Shown piece after piece: positions 27,641-39,900 of a stretch of 64,000 nucleotides of DNA. The position numbers and the translations under genes are program-made. Origin of the DNA: Dromaius novaehollandiae (taxonomy: Eukaryota > Chordata > Aves > Casuariiformes > Dromaiidae); contig NC_088102.1 in assembly GCF_036370855.1 (NCBI RefSeq), positions 38,911,835-38,975,834 on the forward strand, in the 5' to 3' direction. The notes under the pieces were generated by a model. The model saw nothing but the letters and a program-made list of their open reading frames with translations. It made no database searches and was not told the DNA's origin. Each line of letters opens with the position of its first letter. Position 1 is the stretch's first letter.

Positions 27641-28511
27641 GGCAGGAAAGCACGGGAAATATGCCGCGAGACGATCAGTGGAGTGGGGGAAGGAAGCAGG
27701 AAGGTTTTGTTGGGAGCACTCAGAGAGACCCTGTCTAAAGTGACGTGTTGAGAGAAGCCGAGGACCACACAGGCTCTTGCAATTGTACGAGAAATTTCCA
27801 GCTAGGCTTTGAAAAGGGTACAGAGGAAACAGCTGGAATGTAAAACTTGGCATGCATGTATTTTATACTAAGAAGCATTTTTTCTTTGCTTGTAAGGAAG
27901 CACGTTATCTTAAAACAAAGATTTAAATGATTGAAAAATCACTTCTGGGCGAACTTTGTGGGTGTCTGCTAAGACATAAATAAGCCATTCTAATATTGCA
28001 GCATATTCCCCCACTGTATTTTAAGAGGTATAGAGGCTGCCACTTTCAGGAAAATTTGCCTGAGGGAAATTACAAATAACTGATTGATTGAAAGGCACAT
28101 GTCAAAATCTTCCCTTGCTCTCACCCAATTCAAAGCCAAAGAGAGGTCAAAAATAGGGATGGCAGCACAATTTAAAGGTCTCTAAAGACTTTAGATATTG
28201 TTGTTTTGCCCTGCAGTTTGCAGATTCAAGTTTCCAGTCAAGTGCGTTTAAAATGGATGTTTTGTTGATGTCAATAAAATTCTCCAAAGCACAAAATAGG
28301 ACACACTCTAGCAAGCAGGCAGTTTTCCACCCAGTCTGGCCTGTTTACATCATTTCCTCCTCATAATTCATCCTGCATGTTATACCTCTTACTTGCACAT
28401 CTCTGGCTTCCCTTAGATAAGAGAGAAATTCTTCTTGTATCAAGTGAAATTCTTCAGTTTTATCACAAATCTTTCAGATAAGAGGCTCATATGAAGCAGT
28501 CTTTGACAGGC

Positions 28512-28561
28512 ACATTCCAGTCTTCTAACAGGAGAACGTGGAGTTTTTGCACCTTATAAGG
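28512..28561. promoter_or_regulatory. Candidate SRF/TEAD element (CArG box plus MCAT)
   Basis: A perfect palindromic CArG box, CCTTATAAGG, lies at 28552-28561, and a perfect TEAD/MCAT motif, ACATTCCA, at 28512-28519, with 32 bp between them. SRF with MRTF, and TEAD with YAP/TAZ, are known to drive actin-cytoskeleton genes, of which ACTN1 is one. The site is about 18 kb upstream of the ACTN1 start codon. Each motif alone can occur by chance; the close pairing near a cytoskeletal gene is what makes it a candidate. Confidence 0.4.
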
Positions 28562-31500
28562 ACCAGTGCCACTGCTCATTCAAAAGGCTCTGGCATCACT
28601 GAAAGATTACTTAGCCTATGCAGTGCTGAAGGAAAGGTATCCGGTACCTGCCATTCTGAATAGCTGGGAACTTACAATTCCTAAATAATATTTTATATGC
28701 TTCAACAAAACTATACATTTGGGAAGTTTAAAAAAAAACACTTTTTTTTTGTAGACGAATTTTCTGTCCCTCTCCCAGCATAAGTCAGTGCTACCCTGCA
28801 ATTACTGCAGCCTGGAAGAAAATTTCTGCGGCAAATCAGAAGTTGTATAGGTGAGATTTTACTTTTCCCACAGTTTGTTGTCCTCTTTGATGTTTGAGTG
28901 ATCTGAGTGTCTGGTACTGCTAGTTTAAAACAACTAAGTTAATATACTTCTATCTAGAAAAAAAAAGTTCCTTTTTTACTATATGTGAGGAAAAATTGAA
29001 TGTTAAATGTATTAACAAAGTAAACATTGGCATTTAAAATGAAGCAAGGAAATCAGATACTCTGCCTTCATTCTTTATGCAAAGCATAAAATGTGCAGTT
29101 AAATCACCCAGGCCAAGAAGTAAGTGTCCAAAGACAACAGTGCACGGTCCATGTTGTATAGAGGCCAGGCTGCGCATTCAGACTTTTATGCAGTAAAACG
29201 GACACTGTAAAATATACCAAATACACAATCCAACGGGGCGGCCTTTCCCTTTTCTCTCTTTTGTTTTTGTTTGTTTTTGTTTTTGGCTTAGAAAGTAAAT
29301 CCTTGTTCCACTCGTAGAAAAAATATGTGTTTTGAAAACAAATGACTGGGGAGGATGGGAGAAGGACACCCTTTTTGGCAGCTTGTTCGAGCACTGAGGC
29401 TGCAATCACGAGCGGGGCACGACAGACCACCTCATTGCTGCCCGCTCCTGGCACAGAGGGCTCGGGGCAGACCCGGGCAGGCGTCGGGCACCTCCTTCAC
29501 TGCTGCATCGAAGCCAGGCTGCACGTGTGGTCTCTGCAAGACCTCAGCCCCCTCATCCGCCCCCGGCTCTCCTCCTCTCCACGGCTGCCTTTCAGGCCTG
29601 CTGCTTACTAACCCCCTCACCCCAGCTCTCAGCTTTGGGTCTGCTATGGTCAATATTTCCTGTCCCAGACCAGGACAATTTTTCACATCTTACCGCCAGC
29701 GAGAGCAAGCTGAGGAGTAACTCAGCGAGGTGGGACTTGTGCCTGCCATGTGCCCACTGCTGCAGCCTCACGGGGCTGGCAGAGACACGGGGCGGCCACC
29801 CTTGCCAGCAAAGGCGAGGCCCAGCGATGGTAATCGGACTAGCCAGATATTTGTTAACAGCCTTTCATTGCTAATCCCTTCTGAAAGGGCGATTCTGAGC
29901 CCAGCGAAGGAAGCAGATAGGATCCAGCTGAAATAACTGCACAGAAGCCACATAGGTTATGAGATCTCAGGTTAGCACAAAGAAACATTGTCGATGTAAA
30001 CACTGAAGGTAAAGAAATTACACAGCCTGATCTCCTCTGGGAGAAGGCAGCCAGCTGTTTGCGAGTGCACAGTAATACGTCGTGCCCTTTCAGCACGACA
30101 AAGCAGCCATAAACAGGGTTTCTGCAAATGAAACATCTCTTGTGAATTATGCAAATAATTAACCTACTCCAGACAATATCTTTCATCTTTTCCATCACTT
30201 GCACGTATGAAAAAGAGTTGATTCACTAAAGGGTTGAAAATCTGTGAAGGACACGTCACAGCTAAAACTTGAGGGACATCTTTAAGAATCCCTTAAGAAA
30301 TACAAGCCAGATGGGGAAAGAGGTCATTGAAAAAACAGCTTTTTTCCTCTGGTACTTGCAGAAAGACATCCAAGGAATTCAGAAACGTGTTATCAGGCAC
30401 CAAGTTTGGAGAGAAGGGCAAAGCATCGCCTTCCCAGTGGGTGCACGGCATACAGTCTGGTGCCTGGGGTCTGGTACCTGCCACGCTCCACCTGCCTTGG
30501 GTCTCACCCGTCCCACCCCACACAGCCGCACGCCCAGGCCACCCAGTCTCTGCAGGAGACGATTCTGGTAACGTACCTGTCTGGTACCTGCCCCTTGGAG
30601 GAAGGCTCGCCAGCGAGTCCTCGAGGGGGCAGCCGAAGGAGAGTGGCCCCAGACTGTGGAGCTAGTCATGAGGACGGCTGTGCCACTGGGGAGATGGCCA
30701 CCACTGCAGGCGTGTGCTGCCAAGAGCAGGCTCTGCTCAACGGCGTGGTTCAGCCGGGACCTTGTGGCTCACCTGAGTGAGGTTTCTAAGCACCCACAAA
30801 TCAAGAAGGCCAAGATCAGACCTCGGTGGTTACACCGAGCAATGGGGAGGAAGGAGGTGTGGTCTCTGGATGGAAGCAAGGGCAAATTAGAGAGGTTTGA
30901 GGCTGATGTCCAACTCTAGGAGCTTCGTCCAAGACTGATGCCAGAAGACGAGTAGGTTATTTTTAATTAAAACAACAACAGAGAAGGAACCATGATATTG
31001 TTCTTGAATGAGAACTATTTAAAGGAATAAATCATCACTATGGAAACAGGGAACTTTGCCAGAGAGAAGCAGGAAATGAAGTTCAGTGAGAGATACCAGA
31101 GGAATTTTCAGCAATAGTAACAGTATTAACTGCTCATATTGAGGTTGCACCTTTGGGCCAGAGGGGTCCCAAGCCACCTCCCCAGGCCCTTGAGCCCTGG
31201 GGAGTCAACTGACCCAGACACTTGTGATAGGACGCAGCAGCTAGGTAGGAATACACAGCAATACTGTATACACTTGAGGTGGGACTTGAGGAAGAACACA
31301 GCTTGCAATAGAAGATGCAAAAATGTCTTGGAAAGTAAAATTAATTGCACAGGGATTAGACCAGAACGAATCCAGAGTGCTTGAAAGCCTTGAAATGTGT
31401 TATCAGCACGGGTGGTCCTCTAAGTCCTGATTAGATCCAAAGGCCTGTTCTTTATCTTGAAAAACCTAAAGAGTCAAGGACAAGAGCTTAGCTGAAGGGC

Positions 31501-32448
31501 AATAATCCCTCCACACAATTTAGCAGTTCTTTACATCCCCCGCACTCATCCTACCACTAAAGGGAAGTTACGGACACCCCATACATGACTATTAAAATTG
31601 CTTAAACAGCCATTACCAATCTATCAGCACCTACCTTCCTCCCTGAGCTGTCAAGAATGATGAATCCTGGACAGATCTGTTCAGTCAATATATTTTCAGC
31701 TTTTTGCAAGCTGTTTCCATACTCAATAGTCCAGCTGGGGCAGCTTTCATCTTCTCCACTGCACCTGAAGCCAAGCGGGACAGACTCACAGCTGCTTCAC
31801 GTTGTTCTTTGTCAGGTGCCTCTTAGATGTAATTCCAGCCTTGATCAAATGTGCAGGCAGAACCAAAGTTAAAGGGATAGAAAACCCAGAAGAGGAAAAT
31901 CCAATTGCAAAAAAACAGCTGGAGAAGTGAGAGCAGTAGGACTCCAGGCAACGATAAGGTGGCAAGAAAGCTTAGTGAAGCCGTCAGGAGCAGCACAGAT
32001 GTGAGAGGAACCAGCAGCCACTGTCCTCACTTGAGAGCAAGTGCATTACTTATCTGGCCTCCCTGACACTACCCTAATATTTCATTTCATGACAAGAAAC
32101 TCCATTCCTCCTGCATGAAAGCCGGTCTCCAGTGAGGGCACTGGGGCCCTTAGAAGTGATCTCTGTTTAAGTAGCAGTCAACTGCCTGCGAGTTAGCCTG
32201 GAAGTTTGCTGTAATTAATGTGTCTTTATAACACTTTGAAATCCATTCTGAGCAGCAACTCTTGGCCATGATGGAAAATGTCCTCTGTGGCCAGCACTTT
32301 CACAGGAACTAACACCAGCCACAGACCTCTACAATCCTCTACAAGTGACAAGAACCACTGGCCTCCAGGTGATCTGAGATGGAGCTCGGGAACTTGCTGC
32401 ATCTGAGAAACGGATGGTTTGTTGGGTGCCTAAATGCAGGTGAGTGAG

Positions 32449-32472
32449 TGTGTGTGTGTGTGTGTGTGTGTG
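32449..32472. repeat. (TG)12 microsatellite
   Basis: Twelve uninterrupted TG units, followed by a degenerate TGCATG/TGTGCG tail to about 32500. Confidence 0.97.
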
Positions 32473-33539
32473 CATGCATGTGTATGCCTGTGTGTGCGTG
32501 CTTAACTTCAGTGATGTCCTCGTCTTTTGGGAGAACAACAAGCCCACAAGCACACCAGAGACATGCCGTGTCACAGTGTCTGCTGCCCATTCTCAGGGCA
32601 GCTGGGCTGTAAAGATCAGACCTAAGTCAGTAAGACACCAAAGAAGAAGGAGGCTAGTATTACTCTTAGAGGTTCAGTAGGTCACTGCTTCATCCGACTC
32701 CAAATTTCAGGGCAGTGAGGGAATTGTTTATATTGGCTACTTGTATGAATCCTGAAAGAAAGGGTATTATGGGACTTCTGTTCTTTAATTCCAAAAAGAA
32801 ATCAAACATGTCTAGACTGTTGCATACATGTGGCTTTCGTCCAGGCTTCTCCCACCTGGAGCAATAAGCAGGCTGGAAATTGTCCACAAAAGAGTTTTCA
32901 ACACCTATTTAAAAATGCTCACACCCCATGCACACTAGCTGGTATTGGCCAGCCAAATCCTGCTAAGAGGCAAGGTCAGATAGGGGAAAAGATTTCAGGC
33001 AAAAGGTCACCAAAAGCCTCTGAGGTTTCCTCCCTCTCTCCCCACAGAGGTAGATTCAGGAATCAGCAGCTCACCAGTGCTGGACACGGGCACTGCAGAA
33101 GGGCGGTTTCTGTCTGAGCTTCTGCGAGGAGGCTGCAGAAGGAGCTAGAACAGCAGTGATGCACCCACCAGCTCTGGGGCCAAACGCTGTCCTCCTCCAG
33201 CCTCAGATCCATCCTGAGGGACTTGCCCCTGCATCAGACTGAATTAAACAAGGCTGCAGTTCAGGCATTTTTTTCTTCTTTTTTTTGTTATCTGGTGAAC
33301 TTGAAATTGCTGCTGGCAAGAGATGACAGAGCTGGTTGTGGGGAATGACATTTTCTCTTTAGGTAGAAAACAGGCAGAGTTCAGACTTCATGCATGTCAG
33401 CTCACTGAGGAGCTGCAATAGTAGAGAGCAGGGAGGGTCAGCAGCAGGGGAGCGGGAGCTCTGTCCTTGGGGCTTTTTCAGGCTGACCTTTCTGATAAGA
33501 CTGACAGCCAGGGAGGTAGGAGGGTAGTGGGAGACAATT

Positions 33540-33900
33540 AACAGAAGGGACAAGGGAATTGCCATACTGATTCAAGCCTAGGTCCACCTCATCTGGTGTG
33601 CTGTCTGCCAGCAGCCTCGACAAGATGGTTCAGAGGGCAGTGGAGAATTTTGTGGTTAGGCAGACACAAGATGAATCATCTCATACCTTAAGTCTGTCTT
33701 GGCCTTTTAGGAGATTTCCTGAATCTCATGAACACTGAAGCTCAAGCTTCCATGATGCATGTTGTATATAATCTTCTTGCTAAAGTTAGCAGTCCCAATC
33801 TTTTCAGTCTTTCCCTCTGATAGAAAGGAAAATCCTTCTTAACTCAGCACTTTGGACATTTGTCCAGCAGAAACTGAGGTGAGACACCAAATTACCTACA
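33540..33900. mobile_element. Ancient amniote interspersed-repeat relic (CR1-like)
   Basis: The stretch AATTGCCATACTGATTCAAG, then a CTAGGTCCACCTCATCTGG-like block and a CTGTCTGCCAGCAGCC-like block, follows the order of a dispersed repeat widely seen in reptile and bird genomes, whose usual wording I recall as 'GCCATACTGGATCAGACCAATGGTCC'-type text. About 200 bp further on, AGCAGTCCCAATCTTTTCAG resembles the antisense of the CR1 3' coding region. Divergence is high, so family and boundaries are uncertain; two separate relics are possible. Confidence 0.45.
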
Positions 33901-36900
33901 TAATGAGCCAGAGATAATAACAACAACAGGAGCTGGCTCCTGAAAACCTGAGACCCATTCCCTCCTTTTTCTTAGCAGATCTATAGAGCTGCTTTTTACG
34001 GGTTTCCCTTTATGTCCTCACTCAAAAACCCTCAATGCTTTGCCTTCATCACTATTATCCAGCCTTTTCAGAGCTGCCAGAGGACATGGGTAAAGGATTT
34101 AGCCCCACTTGGAGAAATAGGGAAACAGGCAGCTGACCAGCCTGGGCTTGCTGTGGGAGACCTATGAGTAAACAAGGGAAAGGCTGTCAGCATTTCACAG
34201 AGACAGTGAAGAAGCACAGAGTGGCTTGGAGTTCATTACCCTGCCACATAAAAACTCTTCATGAAGATAACTGACTTTATCATTGCTTTTGTTTTACTCA
34301 TCAAATACCTTTCACCACAAGGGCAGCCACTGCACTGGAACATGCCCTGTGGAGACAGCACGAGCTAACCAGCAGGTAAACAGGCGGTGCACGAACTGTG
34401 GTTGGGGCCTTGACATTTTATCTTGGGGAGAGCTAATAACTTTGCTCTTCTTCCAAATGTTTGCCTGATCTAGGAGCTTTTTTGCAACCCTTTCAACCAA
34501 ACACAGGGGAAGCACTGGATGCTCTGTTTCTAGTCTATCCACGACACTCAGACACCATCTGTCCTGTCCAAAGCAGTCCAATTACCCACATCCCACAGTG
34601 GCATGCCACACTCAGGGGCTGCGCCTGACACCGGCTCTGCCGCTGACACTGTTGCATGGTGAGCATCTCCCAGTTTGCGGCAGTTTGCCAGGGGCATGAA
34701 ACACAACTGAAGGATGGAGGTCAAAGTTTTGCTCGTGTTCTATTACAAAATAAAAATTAAAAAAAAGTGTCACTGGCCTAGCTGAGAGCCTGTCATTGCC
34801 TGCCCCACACCACCTCAGCTACAGCTCACAGAAGTTCAGAGCTTGACTGCTCCTGGCAAGATCTTCTGCAAGAGGGACAAAGGCTGTGGCATTCACTCTT
34901 CTCTAGGTCAAAAAAGTCCAGATTATGTAATTTTCTGGACATGACACACAAAATATTTGAGGGAGATTTTGGGAAGAGCTGCTCCCATGACAATGAAGAG
35001 TTTCTGAATAGAGACAGCAAGTTTGGTCCCTCTTTGAAATATTGCTTAACACTAGTAGAATTTTACTATGCACCAGTGGTGTATAAGTATGTCTAGATCA
35101 TTGGATAAGATACTTTTTACAGCTATAAATTTTGAAATAAAAGGAGGTCTGGGGTCAGACTTGGTCGGTTGCCCCTGTTTGGTGACTAGACAAGGAGAAA
35201 GGCACTGCCTGGGAAGACAGTGCTGAGCCAGCCTGTTGGCAGCACGCTCTGCTGGAGCTGGGGATGGATCTGTGTGGCTAAGGGCATTGACCCCACAGGC
35301 AAGTCAGAGAGCCCCAGTCTTACACATGCACTTTATAGATCTGCTGGAAGCTTTTCATGAGGCGTAAGGGTAGAGGATATCTCTGTTTTTTTTGTTGTCT
35401 CCCCCCAGTGCAGGCAGGTGAAGAGAGCAGCTCAGACTGTACTCGTGTTGTGTGCACGGGGGTCCACACTTCAGGAGATGAGGAATATGCCCAGCCTTGT
35501 TTCTCCACAAACCCACTTTTAAAGTCCTAAGGTTTGATCTTTGGCCAGTTATGTTTTATTTGCTCAAAAGAGTCAGTATACTCTGACCTGAATACAAAAT
35601 CCTCCACATCACATGTGAAAGTGTTACTTATTGTTAAGCAACTGCTATCATCCCTGCCCGTGGTGGGCACGGCTGGCCATGGCTGGTGGCACTGTGAAGC
35701 AGGCTGTGAAGCATCTGGGGCTCCTTTTGGATGGAAAGTGCTACATAAACAAGGTCCAGCATCTGCTAACACAGATGTGGGGAGAGCAGGAGTCCCCAAT
35801 TTCCCAGCTGCTGCCCGTGTGCCCAAGGGAAGGAAAAAGCCATCGCCACTCACTGAGCATTACCAAACATGTGGGCTGGCTTTGCAAATGCTTATGTGCT
35901 CCTCCTCCTCCCAATAGACTTTCCGATCTGGAGAGAGCAAGACCACTGTTGGCACCTCAGGATGTTGGTACTCCACCCCTTCCACGTGGGGCAGAGGTCA
36001 GCCCCATCTCTGCTCCTTGCTGCCACAGAGGGGCCGGAGGATCAGTGGGGCTGTGGAAGCTGGATTTTCTTCCCTGCAGCTGGTCCCTCTGATGCAGGGT
36101 TGAGGCATTTCTGCAAAGTCACGGCAAGAAGCTGGAAGGCTGGGGCAGGTTGGTGAGAAGAGAGATTTACTTCCTCAGTCAGGGCCAGCTCCTTTGCTGT
36201 GATGGAAGTCACCCCATCCAGCAAGGACCACGCTGGCGAGTTTGGAAATAACTAGGGATCTCTGACACAGGAGGCTGCAACATCAGACTGCAGATGGCCT
36301 GTGCAGTAGCAGAGCAGACGTTTTCCATCTGGCGGAGCTGACAGCTCTTAGGCAGATGGATAACATTGTGGTTACACAGATACACTATGCCCCATCAGCT
36401 ATTCATATATAATTCAAGATGTATGCAGTGACATGCTTTAAAGTGCTATATAAGAATCCAAGACATCTATGAGATTACCAAGTGCTTACTTTGATGGGTA
36501 TCCCAGTGCGCTGTCTCTATAGCATCCTCGCAGTCAGCACCAGGCATATTCCTCAGTCCAGCATCACACCTCTGCCATTGCGATTTTCCATGGCTGTCTG
36601 GCATTGCTAGAAACAACCAGGATAGAACAAGATAAGGAGCTGGTAATTATCATCATCAACTAAAAATGATTTCTTTGGAAACCCGAGTAATTCAAACAGA
36701 CACTTCCATTTTCTTCAACCTAATGCCGAGGGCTAAGCACATTGCTTGCTCCACCAGCAGGACATTGTCTTGTTAATATTTTGTGAGCCGTAGAAGGATG
36801 AATGAGTGATACCTATAATTTGATTCCATTTCCTGCATGGAAAAAAGAAATTAGATTTATTTAAGAAAAGAAGAACAACTGAGGTATTATTCATCACAGA

Positions 36901-39900
36901 TCTCTCCACTGGGAACTGTTACAGAGCTAAGGAGAAAAAGCCAAGCCCCAGAGTCAGCTCTTTGTGTTAAAGTAATAAAATTTCTCCAGGAACATTTATA
37001 GATCTCTCACTAATACCAATTCAGCTTCTTCCTCTGTTTATGCAATGATGAATTCTCTGGCTGATTAAATCAGCTCCCCCACCATACTTTTCATGAGAAG
37101 GGAACTCAATTCAATTCAGTTTGCTGAAGGTCAGAAACCACTTTAAACAAACCTTTTGGGGAAAAATCCTGAAGCTGCTAGTTTTCTGAGAAGAACAGTT
37201 AACAAAGTGTATAATAAACTCAGTGAACTTCACAGTGGTTATTTAGTGAATTAGTTTACTAGGGCTCAAAGGATAGGATTGCTACCATGGAAGTATAATA
37301 CAGAACAGATTCCGTAGTCAAAATATCCATATATCCCAGCCTTCTTTAGTCTGTTGCCATATACAGCTGGGCATCCCTAAGGGTTATTCCCCAGAGACAT
37401 GTCTTAATTCATATGCTTGAAAATGTCAGCTAAGGACTGGACTACGAGAAATGCAATGGCCTCAGTGCAGTGCTCCAAGATGCATCTTGCAGACAGGACT
37501 CGACGTTACAATTGAATTTGCACTATTACTGGTCTCTCTCCTATCACCTGGTCTGCTCATCATTTAGCATTGTCAAAGCTCTCACTGTGATCTGGAGGGG
37601 TGATAACAGCACAGGTGAGAGCGTCATCCTGGCTGGCAGCGCAAATGTAACCACAGCAGGCTCCTGCTCCTCGTGTTGCAGGTCGCATACTGCCGAGCAC
37701 GGGCTGAGCAGCACACGGAGCAGGGCAACAGTGGAAAGAACCTGTAAAAAGAGAAGAATCACAACCTGCCTTAGTAAGAAACAGGGTCGAAAGGGACTTT
37801 TGTCTTTGTACGCAGGCATTCACATTCATGTAAAAAGCAGGCAACTGGAATAGCTAGCTGCAGCACTTGAGGAATGGCATGCGTAGCTTTAGGGTATCCT
37901 CTGATAACATACACACAGGGTGGTTACCTGAAGTGACATTTTGAAATGTATTTTAGGACTTTCTCTCCCTGCTTGCCTTGCCATTACATCAGACTGGCAT
38001 ATGTGCACCTCTTTAGAGTATTCTTCATTGCTCCATTAAGTTTCAGCAGGAAATTAGGCAGTTTAATACAAGATTTGCAGGGATGGGTGTCTATATTGCT
38101 AATGTTTCTGTGTTATGGCCAGCAGAGGAGTCAGCATCACTCAGCCACCCATGCACAGAGTTGCACACAAACTTCCTCTTGGCAGAAAGATGCTTGCACT
38201 TCTCTCTCTCTGAAAAACTTGCAGGTTTGACCTGTGCTGAAGCAGAGAAAGTGATCAAGAGCATTTCAATTAAATGTACAAATTATTAGAAACAACTTAG
38301 TTTTCATTTTATTTTCCTAAAAGATGTTAGAAAAAGGTAATGTTTTCTAGAGAGAAAGCTGGTTTGGAAGGCCAAGTTTGAGACCTAAGCCCAGCTCTGA
38401 TAACCAGCTAGATCATCTGGCCCTGCACAGAAGCACCAGCCTCAGAGGGCCTTCTCTGACCTGTAGGCTGCACACTGTGCGCCTGAGAAAGAGAATCAAT
38501 AGCCGTATGTTCTGCACAGACTTAAAACAGCCTGCCACTGCAAACTGCTCAGAAATAGTGCTAAAGTTTCAGTAGCAAGGTGGAAAGCTCTGGGAGAAAG
38601 GAAATAGTATCTCTAGTATTTATTGCCTTTCGGCACTTGGAGTTGACTGTTTTATAGCCCTCAACCTACAAATTCCTGCTTTTCCTGCTGTCTCCCTCAC
38701 ATATCAGAGTCCCCAAGGTCTACATTTCCCGTTCCAGTACTTATTCCAACTATGACATGAGATTCCTGTTTTACAGCTCCTCTTGCTGACGAGCTTCCTG
38801 CGCAGATCGTTGCTGACCGCAGCGCTGACTGTGACCCTGACAGCTCTAGGCATGAATTGGCTGTAGAGATGGGAAGCAAATACCTGTGGCTTGTCAGTAC
38901 ACCAGTGCAGGGCGAAGCTTTCCCCAAAACTCAGAAGATGAGGTAAAGCAAGGCCTTGTGTTAACGTAACCGTCTCCCTGGAGCTGGGGCCATCTTGGGA
39001 CTCGCACATCTCCTCTCTCTGCATCACAGCGGTGGAGTGAAGTCAAGGGAGCAAATGTTGGCTATACTCACAGCAAGGTGGTGCTTCTGTCATTGCTTTC
39101 ACCTGACAGTCGAGCATGCTCCAGTAGGCCTTGGTGCTTCCCAATACTGTCTTGTTTATTAAAAAAAAAAAAAAAAAAACAACAAAAACCACCCACCAAA
39201 ACAACAAAAAACAGTATGTAAAGTGGAATACCCTTATGGCTGGGGCATGGTTTGTTGGTGGAAGGAAAAAAGACTACAGACAGGGCCTTCCTATGTTCAG
39301 TAGAGCAAGGTGAGTGAGGTAACTGAAAGGCAAATGCTTTCAGGACTGGAAGGATGCAACCTAGTCTCTCTGGATCTTTTCAAAGGAGAAAACTCTATGC
39401 AGCAAGTGGATTTCCTTCAGCATCCTCCATTCTCCTCCTTGTAGGAAGGGCACCACTGTAGCCCTGTGATGCCCTCAACACCTAAAACTGGCTTTTTTGA
39501 AACTTTCTCCCTCTGGTTAAAACCAAAACAAAACAACACCAACTCAGCCTGCTATAGTAAGACCTCACATGTAAGGTTAAATTCTCTTTCACAGCACATT
39601 CATACGATTTAGATACGAAAACTGATGGTGGTACACAGATAAGAGCAATTCCAGTACTACTACTGGCTCACAAACCTTTTATGAAGCCAACACAAGTGAT
39701 AGGTTGCCATGAAGCAAAAAAGCCTTATGATTTACCTTTAAACTAAAGGTCAGTCTTTTTCTCAAAAAATAGGGCCCAGGTTTGGTATAAATACTGCCTT
39801 TGCTTGTTCCATGGTAGCAGGCAACATCCAGGTTCTTCAGCATCAGACATGCTTCTGGTTTTGTGAGCATCAGTACTGCTTTCTCTTTGTTCCACCTGAT

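Larger units (their letters stand above)
26561..33539. other. Intergenic DNA with candidate regulatory patches
   Basis: No gene was recognised. Features inside include an AP-1 consensus TGACTCA (27362-27368), a small CpG-rich cluster (about 27.47-27.64 kb), a CArG plus TEAD motif pair (28.51-28.56 kb), an AT-rich unique stretch at 27.88-28.3 kb that looks like conserved non-coding DNA, a moderately CpG-rich patch at 29.35-29.85 kb, a (TG)12 repeat (32.45 kb) and a repeated GTCTGGTACCTGCC word near 30.5 kb. Open frames are short and unrelated to known proteins. Confidence 0.65.

Noticed and set aside
35534-36156. Overlapping plus-strand open frames of 95-153 codons
   Set aside because: No recognisable motif, no clear splice sites, and two overlapping frames of similar length. 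Treated as chance.
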